From Peronospora farinosa (lineage: Eukaryota > Oomycota > Peronosporomycetes > Peronosporales > Peronosporaceae): a stretch of DNA of 64,000 nt. The translations under genes were made by a program, and so were the position numbers. Numbering within the stretch: the stretch's first letter is position 1; every line of letters begins with the position of its first letter. Shown piece after piece: positions 51,383-61,550 of the stretch. The notes below the pieces were generated by a model. The model had not been told where the DNA came from. It did no database searches and saw only the letters and a list, made by a program, of their open reading frames with translations. The stretch spans positions 124,001-188,000 of the forward strand of contig CANTFK010000766.1 in NCBI GenBank assembly GCA_947646735.1, given 5' to 3'.

Positions 51383-52675
51383 ATGACGGCGACGGTAAGT
51401 GCGTCGTATCCTAATCCACTTTACTCTGCTTACACTAGGATCTAATGTTCTTTTCCTTCAGATATGCATAGGAGGGTTCTGTATCCCGATATATGCGCTG
51501 GTTCCGTTCGCACTCATGATGCTTCAAGGCCTCTGGAATTGGTTTCACAAGAACGTTCTCGGCCACAATAATGACACGATCCCCGAGAATGTTTGTCACC
51601 AATGTAGTCCACATAATCATCTGGGTTTGTTTTGCTAATCTTGATATATTAATTCTCAGAGTCGTGTGATCCATGTAACGTCGGAGCAGCAGTTTCAAGA
51701 GCTCATTGACAAGGGCAAAAGAACGAACCGTTCGCTTGTTGTAGACTTTTCAGCTACTTGGTGTGGTCCATGCCGTCATATTAGTCCCGTGTTTCATGAG
51801 TTAAGTGCCACATATCCATGCACGATCTTTTTAAAAGTGGACGTGGATGAGCTGAAGGTTGTGGCCAAGAGCTGCAATGTAACGGCCATGCCGACGTTTC
51901 AGTTTTACCGTAATGGTGTCAAGTGTGATGAGATGCGCGGTGCAGATAAGAACGGACTGGAGACGCGTATCCAAAAGCATTATGTGGAGGTGGAACTGAC
52001 TGAGGATGAAAAGTTGATCGTGAAGGAGACTGATCTCGTTGGAGAGAAGGTGGCGACTGTCGGACTCCGCCAGCGCAAGCCACAGGTGGTGACGGTGACG
52101 TCGGAAATGCAGTGGAAGCAGCTCATTCAGCAGAATCAGGAATCAAACAAAGCGGTGCGTGATAATGCCTTGCATCGATAAGAGAGACCCTCCGATACGG
52201 GTAGTTAGTGCAGTGGATCCTGGTGAAAGGTTCAAGTGCTGACGACGACTCATGTCGTTTATGCCTTGCTGACAGTTGGTGGTAGACTTCTGGGCTACGT
52301 GGTGCAAGCCGTGCGTCGAGATTGCTCCATTTTTTGAGAAACTGAGTGGCCGGTTTCCTGCTGCAGTATTTGCGCGCGTGGACGTCGATGAACTCGAGGT
52401 AAGACGTAAAAAAGTATTTGCATTTTGCATGCTGCAGCCTGGAGCTGTTGCAAAAAAGTATTGATTTATCCACAGCAGTGTTGTGTCTCTTGGGAGATGC
52501 GTTTATGGAAGTGACTTTGTTTTTGTTTCTGTGTTTGTAGAGCGTGACAAATGAGTTCGATGTATCATCGTTACCTTCTTTTAAGGTGTTCAAGGGTGGC
52601 GTGGTGGTGGAGGAGCTTAGTGGAGCCATTAAGAGTGCTTTAAAGAGCATTGTCGCAAAGCACGCGACGAATTAA
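51383..52675 (+). CDS. Membrane-anchored double-thioredoxin protein, copy A, 5 exons, 297 aa
   Basis: I assembled exons 51383-51394, 51462-51590, 51660-52154, 52276-52398 and 52541-52675. All junctions are phase 0. The N-terminus [38 protein letters not shown] has a probable membrane helix (about residues 9-27). The first thioredoxin domain has [20 protein letters not shown] and cis-proline TAMPTFQF. After a linker rich in charged residues, the second has [19 protein letters not shown] and ends [12 protein letters not shown]. Both redox motifs, WCGPC and WCKPC, are intact. A near-identical inverted paralogue lies at 59661-60811 with three exons of exactly the same lengths (495, 123, 135). It may act as an oxidoreductase tethered to a membrane. 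Substrates are unknown. Confidence 0.82.
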
Positions 52676-52962
52676 TGCAACATTACCACCGTAAAGATGG
52701 TATTGAAGATCATTCGACTTGTGTAACTAAGTTTTCCATAACCTCTGTTTAGTTATAAAAATTGTCATCCACCGTATCCATAACTTATTAGAGGGAGATC
52801 TGTAGCTTGAAAAGTAGTAAAAAGTCGACTTTTTATCAAAAGAGCGAAATCAAACCTGACGACAAAAAAATCCCTCACAACAATATTAGATAAAATCCAG
52901 GGTTTTTTTTTATAAATTATCCACATAGCAAACAAAGACTACTCAATTATCATCACTGGTCC

Positions 52963-53838
52963 ATGGAAATTCGTATACGTCGCCTCTCCTTCTCACCAGA
53001 AGAAGAGGATGAACCAATGGAACTACTTGATGAATCTCACGTCGTTCTTGTCACCCCTGGTCAAATAATAAGTACTGATACTGGTGCCTTCTTACGTGGT
53101 CATGGAACGTACTTAAGTAATCACAATGAATTGGTGGCTAGCGTGGCTGGAATCGTGGAAAAAGTGAATCAACTTATTACCGTTCGTCCATTAGTTTCCC
53201 GATACATTGGAGAAGTGGGTGACATTATTGTCGGTCGTGTGACGAATGTAGCGAGTAAACGCTGGAAAGTGGATGTCAATGGACAACAAGATGCCAGTCT
53301 TATGCTCAGTTCAGTGACCTTACCAGGTGGTGACCAACGACGTCGAACGTACGCTGATCAGCTACAAATGCGAGCTTTTTTTGTTGAAAATGACCTTATT
53401 TCAGCCGAGATTCAAGAGGTTCGCTATGATGGATCACTCAGTCTTCATACACGCAGTTTACGCTATGGGAAGCTCGAAAATGGTCAATTTGTAGCGGTTG
53501 CATCTCCTTTGGTGAAGAGGATGAAGCAACACATGGTCACCTTGCCAGATATTGGGATTGATGTGATTCTAGGTACTAATGGATATATTTGGGTGTCTAG
53601 AAGCATGGCTGTTCTGGGAGAAGAGGATAGTGAAGACATGACTAGTAGCATGGAGACTCGTGTAGAAGTACTGACGGCCAAGAGAAAGTTGCATGCTGCG
53701 ACACCAATGAGTGTTGAAGACCGTCGGAAGATTGCTCGTGTTTCGCAAGCGTTGCTACGTCTTAATGAACAGTTTCGGATGATTACACCCGAGAGCATTA
53801 TGACTACGTACGAGCTATTGGAATCACAAGAACGGTAA
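52963..53838 (+). CDS. RRP4: Exosome subunit RRP4 (EXOSC2), 291 aa
   Basis: Cap subunit of the RNA exosome that processes and degrades RNA. HVVLVTPGQIISTDTGAFLR, GHGTYLSNHNELVASVAGIV form the N-terminal domain. YIGEVGDIIVGRVTNVASKR, WKVDVNGQQDASLMLSSVTL, PGGDQRRRTYADQLQMRAFF is the S1 domain, and LSLHTRSLRYGKLENGQFVA then the KH-like end GIDVILGTNGYIWV complete it. Order and length match RRP4. Single exon. Low-complexity acidic patch only at the start. Confidence 0.94.
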   Translation: MEIRIRRLSFSPEEEDEPMELLDESHVVLVTPGQIISTDTGAFLRGHGTYLSNHNELVASVAGIVEKVNQLITVRPLVSRYIGEVGDIIVGRVTNVASKRWKVDVNGQQDASLMLSSVTLPGGDQRRRTYADQLQMRAFFVENDLISAEIQEVRYDGSLSLHTRSLRYGKLENGQFVAVASPLVKRMKQHMVTLPDIGIDVILGTNGYIWVSRSMAVLGEEDSEDMTSSMETRVEVLTAKRKLHAATPMSVEDRRKIARVSQALLRLNEQFRMITPESIMTTYELLESQER

Positions 53839-54005
53839 AGGTAGGTAGAGTGCAAGAAATGTAGATGGACAACAAGCTGGTGCTTCTCTCGTTTTGTGGT
53901 GATTTTTCTTCATATTTTGATTTTGGCTCGCTTGTTATTAAGCGTCTTGTACATTTAGATAGATCATGCTACATCGTCGTCGCAAGAACTTATCGGACTC
54001 ACAAC

Positions 54006-54710
54006 TTACCATTTGCTCATGATGCTCGTGGTTTCATTGCAGCTTATGCTCACACTGTCGCTGCTGTCACTGCTGTCACTGCTGTCACTTCCACTGTCGT
54101 CGCTGTCCTTGCTGCTACTGTCCACGCTGTCTTCGCTGCTGCAGTCGTTACTGTCACTGCTGTCGCTATCTTCGCTACCACTGGCTTCGGTCTCTTGGGG
54201 AGCAAAGACCCACTCACCATTATGCATTCGGGCGTCTATGTCGCCGACTTCTGCGTCGTCTGACATTGCAGCACTACCTGCTGCATCCTCAGCTTCGAGG
54301 GACGCTGGGGCCATAAACGTATTTGCTCGTGGCCTTGTGCGCAATCTCTGCCTCTGCATCATCGGATTCCGCTTCTGCATCGGTGGTGTTGCTGAAAACA
54401 GGGCTCCTATTATCCGGCCCAGCAGAAGTTGTCGTGTGACTTGGTGCACTGGAGTGGTTGACGGAGTATTCGCTGGTGGCATTGCAACTGGCATTGTGCT
54501 CTGAAATTCTCTCTTTTTTTCTTCACTTTGGTCTAGTGCTTGTTGATATCGCGTCATGTGATAAGCTTCGTCTTCTCCTTTTAGCTCGGAGAAACGACTC
54601 AACACACAAAGAAGTCCGAACGTGATTACTATAACCACCCCAAACGCCACTGCCGTCGCTTTCACTCGTTGACGCGACCTCAATTGAGAGTTAAACTTGC
54701 GACCTCGCAT
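54006..54710 (-). CDS. Type II membrane protein with Ser/Asp-repeat tail, 234 aa
   Basis: After a short basic N-terminus (MRGRKFNSQLRSRQRVKATA) comes one membrane helix, AVAFGVVIVITFGLLCVL (about residues 20-37), so the long C-terminal part probably faces the lumen or outside. It continues with a helical stretch and a proline-rich linker and ends in an acidic SD-rich repeat from about residue 180 (SDSSDSNDCSSEDSVDSSSK, DSDDSGSDSSDSSDSSDS). The repeat is encoded by TGTCACTGC-type tandem DNA at about 54056-54175. No known domain. Repeat length may vary between strains. Confidence 0.65.
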   Translation of the reverse strand: MRGRKFNSQLRSRQRVKATAVAFGVVIVITFGLLCVLSRFSELKGEDEAYHMTRYQQALDQSEEKKREFQSTMPVAMPPANTPSTTPVHQVTRQLLLGRIIGALFSATPPMQKRNPMMQRQRLRTRPRANTFMAPASLEAEDAAGSAAMSDDAEVGDIDARMHNGEWVFAPQETEASGSEDSDSSDSNDCSSEDSVDSSSKDSDDSGSDSSDSSDSSDSVSISCNETTSIMSKW

Positions 54711-55223
54711 CGTTCTTGAATCAATGTGTCTTCTCCTTGATGCGAAATCGAAAATGACTCACCTACGAACGAAAAGCATGAAGAGACAGACCTCTGTCCT
54801 TATCGGACACCTTCAAAAGACGCCGCTGGAGCTAAATGTACCCGTTCATCCATTGTAACGACACTTTGAAGTCGGGGGCACACGAGCCATAAATTGTTTC
54901 CAAGTACGCATGAAACGGTTAACCTCGTGACTACCATCGTCCTTCTCTTTGCGTCAAGCAAGAAACTGCTTCTGCTTGTAACTGATAACAGAGAGTGACA
55001 GCACCTTCATCATCATTGACAACGCTAAGGAAGCTGTTTCGTATTGGCATTATGATACACTTTTGCTTACTTCCCTCCCTAGCACCTCTCATCTAAACGA
55101 TCGAGACCAGACCAGACCAGACCAGTACCTAAATCCCTTTCTCCTTCACTAACTTCCCCAATCATCTTTACTTCAGTAGTCAGCAAGCCACGTCCGTCTG
55201 TCGTCTATCGTGACATTGTCTCC
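54711..55223. other. Intergenic, with CCAGA-type pentanucleotide repeat
   Basis: About 510 bp. A run of about four GACCA units lies at about 55106-55125. No gene seen. Confidence 0.5.
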
Positions 55224-55880
55224 TTATGACTCTCTATAGCCGTCCTGAACGTACGTATTATACGTTGTCGTTCCATGTTCCAGATCAAAGTCCATTCCGC
55301 CACTTAAGACAAGGTCACTAGGTAAGACAGACGGAGGTAAAGTCCCCATTTGATCAAGAGACTCTTTCTTTTGAGACGTACTCCCCCATGTATTACGCAT
55401 CCATGCACCCCACGTGACACTCATTAAAAACCCCACAAATGCCATGAAACACAATGCAGCACCCGATGTTAATAATGCACAATGCACAATATCTTGCAAT
55501 GCATCACAATAGCGTACGTAATCACAGGCTGCCAAGGCACAGCCAGCACTCATAAAGAGCATAGTAAAGACAGCATCAATCCCAAAGCTCCAACATGGTG
55601 GAATTCGAACACACTGTAGCGTAAAGACCAACAAGAGGAGAAAGACGTCGTAAAAACACGCAGTAAAGGACACAATCATGACAAAATTGACGGCTGGACC
55701 ACCGTAATAGACCGTCATTTCTTGTACATTGCCATTCTCGGTTAAAAACGTCATCTTTTGTGCTTTAAAACTGATGGTCATGAGGATCAATGCGACGATA
55801 GACGTCGCGCATTGAAAGAAACGTAGAGAAAGAGACAGAAATCGGTCATGTTGTTGACCGTAGCGCAGGTTGTTTGTCAT
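55224..55880 (-). CDS. Four-helix membrane protein (MARVEL-like), about 218 aa
   Basis: The best start is the ATG at 55880 (MTNNLRYGQQHDRFLSLSLR). Four membrane helices are clear: FFQCATSIVALILMTISF, AVNFVMIVSFTACFYDVFLL, FGIDAVFTMLFMSAGCALAA and ALLTSGAALCFMAFVGFLMS. A cytosolic tail of about 60 residues follows. Helix spacing, a short extracellular loop and cytosolic ends resemble MARVEL-domain proteins of membrane apposition and vesicle traffic. No diagnostic motif is known to me. Upstream lies a run of 14 G at 55949-55962. Confidence 0.7.
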   Translation of the reverse strand: MTNNLRYGQQHDRFLSLSLRFFQCATSIVALILMTISFKAQKMTFLTENGNVQEMTVYYGGPAVNFVMIVSFTACFYDVFLLLLVFTLQCVRIPPCWSFGIDAVFTMLFMSAGCALAACDYVRYCDALQDIVHCALLTSGAALCFMAFVGFLMSVTWGAWMRNTWGSTSQKKESLDQMGTLPPSVLPSDLVLSGGMDFDLEHGTTTYNTYVQDGYRES

Positions 55881-57411
55881 TTTTTTTAATGAAGATTCTT
55901 TTTTTTTACTACAGTAAAATGTACGAGCGAGTAAAGTATTCCTCTTGAGGGGGGGGGGGGGGAGGCTATAAACCATCCGTTAAAAACGCGTGGTTTTTTT
56001 CTCATGACTTTAAATTTTTTGTTGTTGAATTTTTACTTGAGGGATTTGATACATACTGTAGGAAAAACGGCCTTCGTGTATAAATTAAATTAACTTTGGT
56101 CAATACTAAGGCACAGTAAGCTATTCGCTTATTTTTTTTTAGAATATATGACCTCTTTGGATTACCATACTCTTCAGCCATCGTGGCATTTAGACTACAT
56201 TTTTCATGTGAACTTTATACTGAAACGCTATATGTCGCAATCCTATACAGTTTAATGTTAATACAAAAAGCGACGTAGAAGTTCTACGTCGCTTTTTGTA
56301 TTAACGTTTCTACGGTAGAACCCATTGATTTTACGAGGAATATCTCAGCTAAACATGTACATCGAACGTTGTCAGCTAAGTGAGAGGGCGCACGTTTCAC
56401 AAAAAAAGTCATGACGGCGGCAGAGATTTATAGAATAGAGAGAGCGCTTGCTCCGCGTCTTATAGGTATTACTTAGTAAGTTATTTGATTCGTCGTTGTC
56501 CGAATTCGAATTCCAATCCAATGAAGCACATGTTAAGGCAGCAACTTGATAGACAACCTACAGTACTGTTATTACTATCATAAGAAAAGGAATGAAAGTT
56601 GCACACACTGCTTTGAATACAGGTGGAAGTGTTCTTTGAAGCGCCATTATTGTGGAAAGGATGGGCAGCCACGACATCTGACGCCGTCGAAGCTGGCCCA
56701 TAAAGCTGCTTCTAGCTGTCCGACTATGACGACGCACAACCGTGACGTTGTTGATTCGAATTGTAGACTTGTCGTCAAGTGAAAAAAAATCTACAGGGTC
56801 ATGCGGTCTTTTCGCTGGCCATTGATGTACCTGCTCAATCGAAGCATGAGGTAGCACTCTACGACTCGGCAGTACATCCTTTACAATTGTAGATCGACAG
56901 GAATATACATATTGACTGGCTATAGGTGTCGCAAAAAATACGCAGAATTTCAAGCAAAGCGCGGCGTTTCTGGTAGTCCATTGCTACTAGTCATGGCATC
57001 CCTATTGTCAATCTCGTGTTCGAAGAGATGTCAATTGTTTCAAGTGAAACAAATAGATAAACTCTATTTGCTTCAGTTTATGTGTCGCTGGCCTGTCGCG
57101 AGGTACATTAGTGCTCTTCTGATCTTTCTGCCTGACCGCTAAAAAAGGGTGCATAGAGTGAGAAATGAGTGGAGTTGCGACCACAGTGGTCGTCGATGCG
57201 CGACGGTCGTTGGAATTTAGTATATGTACAGCTCTTCGAACGATCGAACTTGGTTTCAGACGTTATAGCCAAGTCAAACTGACCCACTCACCAGTATAGA
57301 GAACGTATACAAGTGCTGCCAAAACTTTTGTGTGTTAATATTAGTGATGTCTATCCTATCGTACAGCTCTTTACATTAAAAAGAGAAAGCTGTGGGGAGG
57401 GGGGGGGCGGT
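55881..57411. other. Long gene-free stretch with a near-perfect palindrome
   Basis: About 1.5 kb, AT-rich on the left. Apart from the palindrome at 56257-56305 I see no supported feature. A minus-strand frame at 56558-56953 has no recognisable domain and no good start. Confidence 0.4.
56257..56305. repeat. 49-bp palindrome (two 24-bp perfect arms, 1-bp centre)
   Basis: The left arm 56257-56280 and the right arm 56282-56305 are exact reverse complements around one G. The flanking bases pair further after a single mismatch. It lies in a gene-free stretch and could be a small inverted-repeat transposon remnant, a snap-back duplication or a hairpin transcript. The arms contain an A-run and the GACGTAGAA core. 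Confidence 0.9.
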
Positions 57412-58032
57412 CTATGCCATGGCGGTCGGGGAGCCACTAATCACCTCGTCCTCGCGTACTGTCTTGCTGCCAGAGAGGATCTCGTACTCACACTTGGAAC
57501 CGTCAATAAAATTCGTCTCGTCAAACTTTAGGTACAAATTAGAAGCTACAGGGCGTAGACCCGAATAGGCGGCTGAGATTCCTCGAATCAGTCCATTTTC
57601 AATCTGATCCACAGACTTGCGGGCGATGCGCAGGTCAAAGCACTGCTCCTTTGAGCCCAAGTACCACTTACTGAGCTCACCACACACACTCACGACACAA
57701 TTGGGACTCGAACGCACATCAAATGTCACAAGAGCTGACTCCATCTTGGCTTCAGGGCTCAGACGACGATCGTTAAACACAACGACCGTCTCTCCGCCCA
57801 CGATTGTCTCCGAGAAAGGACGGAGCTGTCGAGCTTCACCCACCTTCCCTTCCTCCCAAGTAGCAACCAGTTCCCGGACGGGTGTAGCCGTTGGATTGTG
57901 GCTCGCAAATTTGGCCAAAAGACCACGAAGGTGCGTATGCTGCTCCGTCTCGGCGATGGTCGTGGCCTCGACGTCCTCGGCTGTAGAGACGGTTAAGACG
58001 GCCAAGAGCATAAGCTGACGAAAACGCTGCAT
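57412..58032 (-). CDS. Secreted protein, 206 aa, candidate apoplastic or RxLR-like effector
   Basis: The best start is the ATG at 58032. It gives a clear signal peptide (MQRFRQLMLLAVLTVSTAED, cleavage around residue 17-22), then QHTHLRGLLAKFASHN (about residues 31-46), where THLRGLL loosely resembles an RxLR motif without the leading arginine and without a dEER block. The mature part has three cysteines (VVSVCGELS, KEQCFDLR, GSKCEYE) and a regular fold with many alternating hydrophobics (VTFDVRSSPNCVVSV, LYLKFDETNFIDG). No catalytic motif is known to me. It is more likely a conserved secreted protein than a host-translocated effector. Confidence 0.65.
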   Translation of the reverse strand: MQRFRQLMLLAVLTVSTAEDVEATTIAETEQHTHLRGLLAKFASHNPTATPVRELVATWEEGKVGEARQLRPFSETIVGGETVVVFNDRRLSPEAKMESALVTFDVRSSPNCVVSVCGELSKWYLGSKEQCFDLRIARKSVDQIENGLIRGISAAYSGLRPVASNLYLKFDETNFIDGSKCEYEILSGSKTVREDEVISGSPTAMA

Positions 58033-59660
58033 GATAGACTTGGTTTGTGACGTTAACACGAAGTGAACTGAACGGGGAATGGACCTCTGAAGGGAATAAA
58101 AAAAAATTATTCCAGGACTTGGTAATGTCACTGGGTTTTTCTTCCCTAAATGCTGCTGTTATGTTGTGTTAAGAACAGAAAGTGAGAGCGAGTGAAAGAG
58201 GCACGGTAGTGTCGCATATGGACTGCTGCAATAAAAACGAAACAGATTCTATAAATCCATATCACGTGCAAAGATACCCGATGGCAACACTCTGCTTTGT
58301 CATGCTTAAAATAGCATATATAATACAATAAGGGTTATAAAAAAACCTTATAGATTTGATTAGTTTGTCAAATCGGATACACTGACATCAATCCGGTTAC
58401 GGGGGTTTCTCTATTGGAACGGTGAATTGCGGGTAGGGTCCAAGCTACCATTACATTTACTGGCCAATGAGAGGTCATGGGAGGACCTCCTCCACCGCCC
58501 TGGACGATGGATTACGGAATCTGAAAATTCATACTGGCAGCCGTAACGGGTCGTAAACAGCGCGCGCGTGATGGGGCGCAGCTGAGCCAAGTAAGCCATT
58601 ACCTTACGGAAGAAAAAAGATTTTTGTTTTCCGTGACATGGTGTATTTTTCAATACAAATGCTAAGTTTAAATCGCTCTTGCTCAAGATCGTTGTTCCAA
58701 TGGGTTGACTTTCTATTGGTCCTCTGCAAAAACATAAGGCGGGCTACAACGTCAGAAAAGCCTCGCCTTGAGCAATCAAATGAGCAAGGTTTGTGTGAGC
58801 TACACGAGTGGCTGTGGTGACTTAATTACTATGCACAGGAAAGAGACGGAGACAGGGAAACTTTGTTGCAGTTCAACAAAGTTTGGGGGAATGCTGGCTG
58901 CCTGTGAGGCACATAGCGTGAGATACTGAAGCTGTACCTTCTACTGAGCTTGTTGAGTATCTATAGCTTGCCTTGTACGTAATGATAGAATGTCCTCTAG
59001 TAGATTTTTGTCTGCAACATCACAGACATAGCTACATTTTGTTGAATAGCCACCATCCGCCTTTTTGCAGCGGATGTTCGACTAGTTTGTCTTGACAAAG
59101 GAAGGCATGACATATATCGCGTGTAAGACGTTGCAAACTGCCATGAAGAGAGTAAAACTTTATAGCAATGGTGCGTTACAGAGCGATGTTTTTCATTCAA
59201 ATATCTGCGAGATCTAGGTCTTGTTTTGTCGCTGGCTCCCGTTGAGGTCAGGTCCCTACTGCTCTAAAGCCGGGAATGGGTTTCTCTTCATTGCAACAAT
59301 CTTGTAACCGTAGGACCAACGGATTCAAACGTGTAAGCATTGATGACGCACATTACAAACGAAAAATCCCCTCACGAGAGGTGCAGACGCTTTGCTCTAG
59401 ACCTCGATTAGTCCACTACAAGACAATGACGCAGCCTGGTGATATCCAAATGTATCACTTTTCGTGGAAAAAAAGGCACAAGCTACATCTATGAAGTACC
59501 GTCGCACTTTGTCGATCTGTATCGGCCAAATTATCCAGCATAACATCGCCAAGATAAAAGATGTGCATGTTGAAGCTCATGAAAAAGCGAGGGATTTGGG
59601 GGCCGCATGGATATTGATGAGACACTTTTCTTCTCCATGTGATCCTTTGTCGTATGGATG
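58033..59660. other. Gene-free stretch
   Basis: About 1.6 kb without a supported gene. Open stretches on both strands (for example 58411-58686 minus, 59276-59494 plus) have no domain or splice support. No tRNA-like T-loop was seen. Confidence 0.4.
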
Positions 59661-60811
59661 TCAGCAGCTGTAGTGTCTGGCAATCATCCTTTCCAACGCG
59701 CTCTTGATCGCTCCATTCACTTCGTCCACCACCTTGCCGTTTATAAAGACCTTGAAGCACGGCAACGATGATACATTGAACTCGTCCGTTCCGCTCTGCA
59801 AACCGATCAATAGCAGCATTCACATCACTTAGAGACAATGCACCATGTATCCAACACACCCACGCAGCAGACTACAGAGTATGATAGAGTAAACTGTTGC
59901 ATTACCTCGACTTCATCGACGTCCACGCGCGCGAATACTGCAGCAGGGAACCGGCCACACAGCTCCTCGAAAAATGGAGCGATCTCGACGCACGGCTTGC
60001 ACCACGTAGCCCACAAGTCTACCACCAACTGTCAGCAAGGCATAAACGATATGAGTCGTCGTCAGCAAACCTTTCACCAGGATCCACTGGACCAACTACC
60101 CGTATCGGAGAGTCTCTCTTATCGATGCAAGGCATTATCACGCACCGCTTTGTTTGATTCCTGATTCTGCTGAATGAGCTGCTTCCACTGCATTTCCGAC
60201 GTCACCGTCACCACCTGTGGCTTGCGCTGGCGGAGTCCGACAGTCGCCACCTTCTCTCCAACGAGATCAGTCTCCTTCACGATCAACTTTTCATCCTCAG
60301 TCAGTTCCACCTCCACATAATGCTTTTGGATACGCGTCTCCAGTCCGTTCTTATCTGCACCGCACATCTCATCACACTTAAAGCCATTACGGAAAAACTG
60401 AAACGTCGGCATGGCCGTTACATTGCAGCTCTTGGCCACAACCTTCAGCTCATCCACGTCCACTTTTAAAAAGATCGTGCATGGATATGTGGCACTTAAC
60501 TCATGAAACACGGGACTAATATGACGGCATGGACCACACCAAGTAGCTGAAAAGTCTACAACAAGCAAACGTTTCGTTCTTTTGCCCTTGTCAATGAGCT
60601 CTTTAAATCGATGCTCCGACGTTACATGGATCACGCGGCTCTATTATTCATAGTAGAGAACCAAATGTCAGACAGGCGGAAATGATCCATTTAAGAGCTT
60701 GGTGAAAGAGAAGATAAAAGTTATAGATACAGCACGTACATTAATTGGAATCCACTCGTCGTCTTGGCGCAATACGTTGCGAAGGAACCACCCCCAACAT
60801 CCTCGGGACAT
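59661..60811 (-). CDS. Double-thioredoxin protein, copy B, 4 exons, 274 aa
   Basis: An inverted paralogue of copy A. Exons 60811-60740, 60640-60146, 60028-59906 and 59795-59661 join in phase 0 with GT-AG introns. The N-terminus MSRGCWGWFLRNVLRQDDEW aligns with [12 protein letters not shown] of copy A, but the preceding membrane-helix exon of copy A is not found. The first thioredoxin domain ([20 protein letters not shown]) differs from copy A at only about 8 of 165 residues, and the intron after it is also very similar. The second domain has [20 protein letters not shown]. The last exon (SGTDEFNVSSLPCFKVFING) differs at about 18 of 44 residues. All catalytic cysteines are kept, so copy B looks functional and probably soluble. 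Confidence 0.82.
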
Positions 60812-61550
60812 TACTTAAATCAGATTATGGTGTGCTGCACTCTAACATCAACTACTGTACGATGGGGTCTAAAATTTAGGTACATTAGACCAAAATGCCC
60901 CAATATCGTATTCTATGCGAGAATAGGTGGAGGATAAATAATTGACTGACGAAACTTGTTTCGACCAGCTCCATATGTCAATGTCAAAACTGTCGCGATC
61001 AGCCTTGTCCTCAGCATCGATTTTTCCTCGACAACAAAGTCAGCGAGAACCTAGCAGCAGACAGCGAAAGGAAAGCTTTTTTTTACGGCTTCTTCCTACT
61101 CTGCCGTAATTTATTCAAAGACCTGCAGGTTTTCAGGTTTGGCGCGTCCATGGCACGAGAGACTGCACCTTATGCTCGATCTACCTTTTTACCTTATCAT
61201 AAGTGCTTAATCACCTGGTATTGCTAGGTATGTACAAGCGACAGTTTTCCAAAACCATTAATATTGAGATTAATGCACTGGGAATTGCAAAAGGTGATTA
61301 TCATGACATTTCCCAATGATGGAGCGAAATGTAATCGTCTTGTGTCCTGTTTGTGGTGTCCCTGATCATTTCCATGTAGAATACACGTCCTAACGAACGG
61401 TATAAAGCGCTTTATAATAAGGTTTGTGATAAAAAGTACTTGATTTGGAATATCTATTCTTTATTTATTTCCCTTATTTTCACAATAGTGACGCCCTCCA
61501 GCCATTCTCTACCAGACAATTTTCCCATTTCATATCTAAAAATTACATAA
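60812..61550. other. Intergenic, probable ADE2 promoter region
   Basis: About 740 bp between the copy B start and the ADE2 start. It has AT-rich pyrimidine runs close to the ADE2 ATG. No gene seen. Confidence 0.4.

Noticed and set aside
56558..56953. Minus-strand 131-residue frame with a hydrophobic start and SRRVLP stretch, which might look like an effector
   Set aside because: No ATG start, no clear signal peptide and no RxLR or EER motif. The hydrophobic end lies at the C-terminus.
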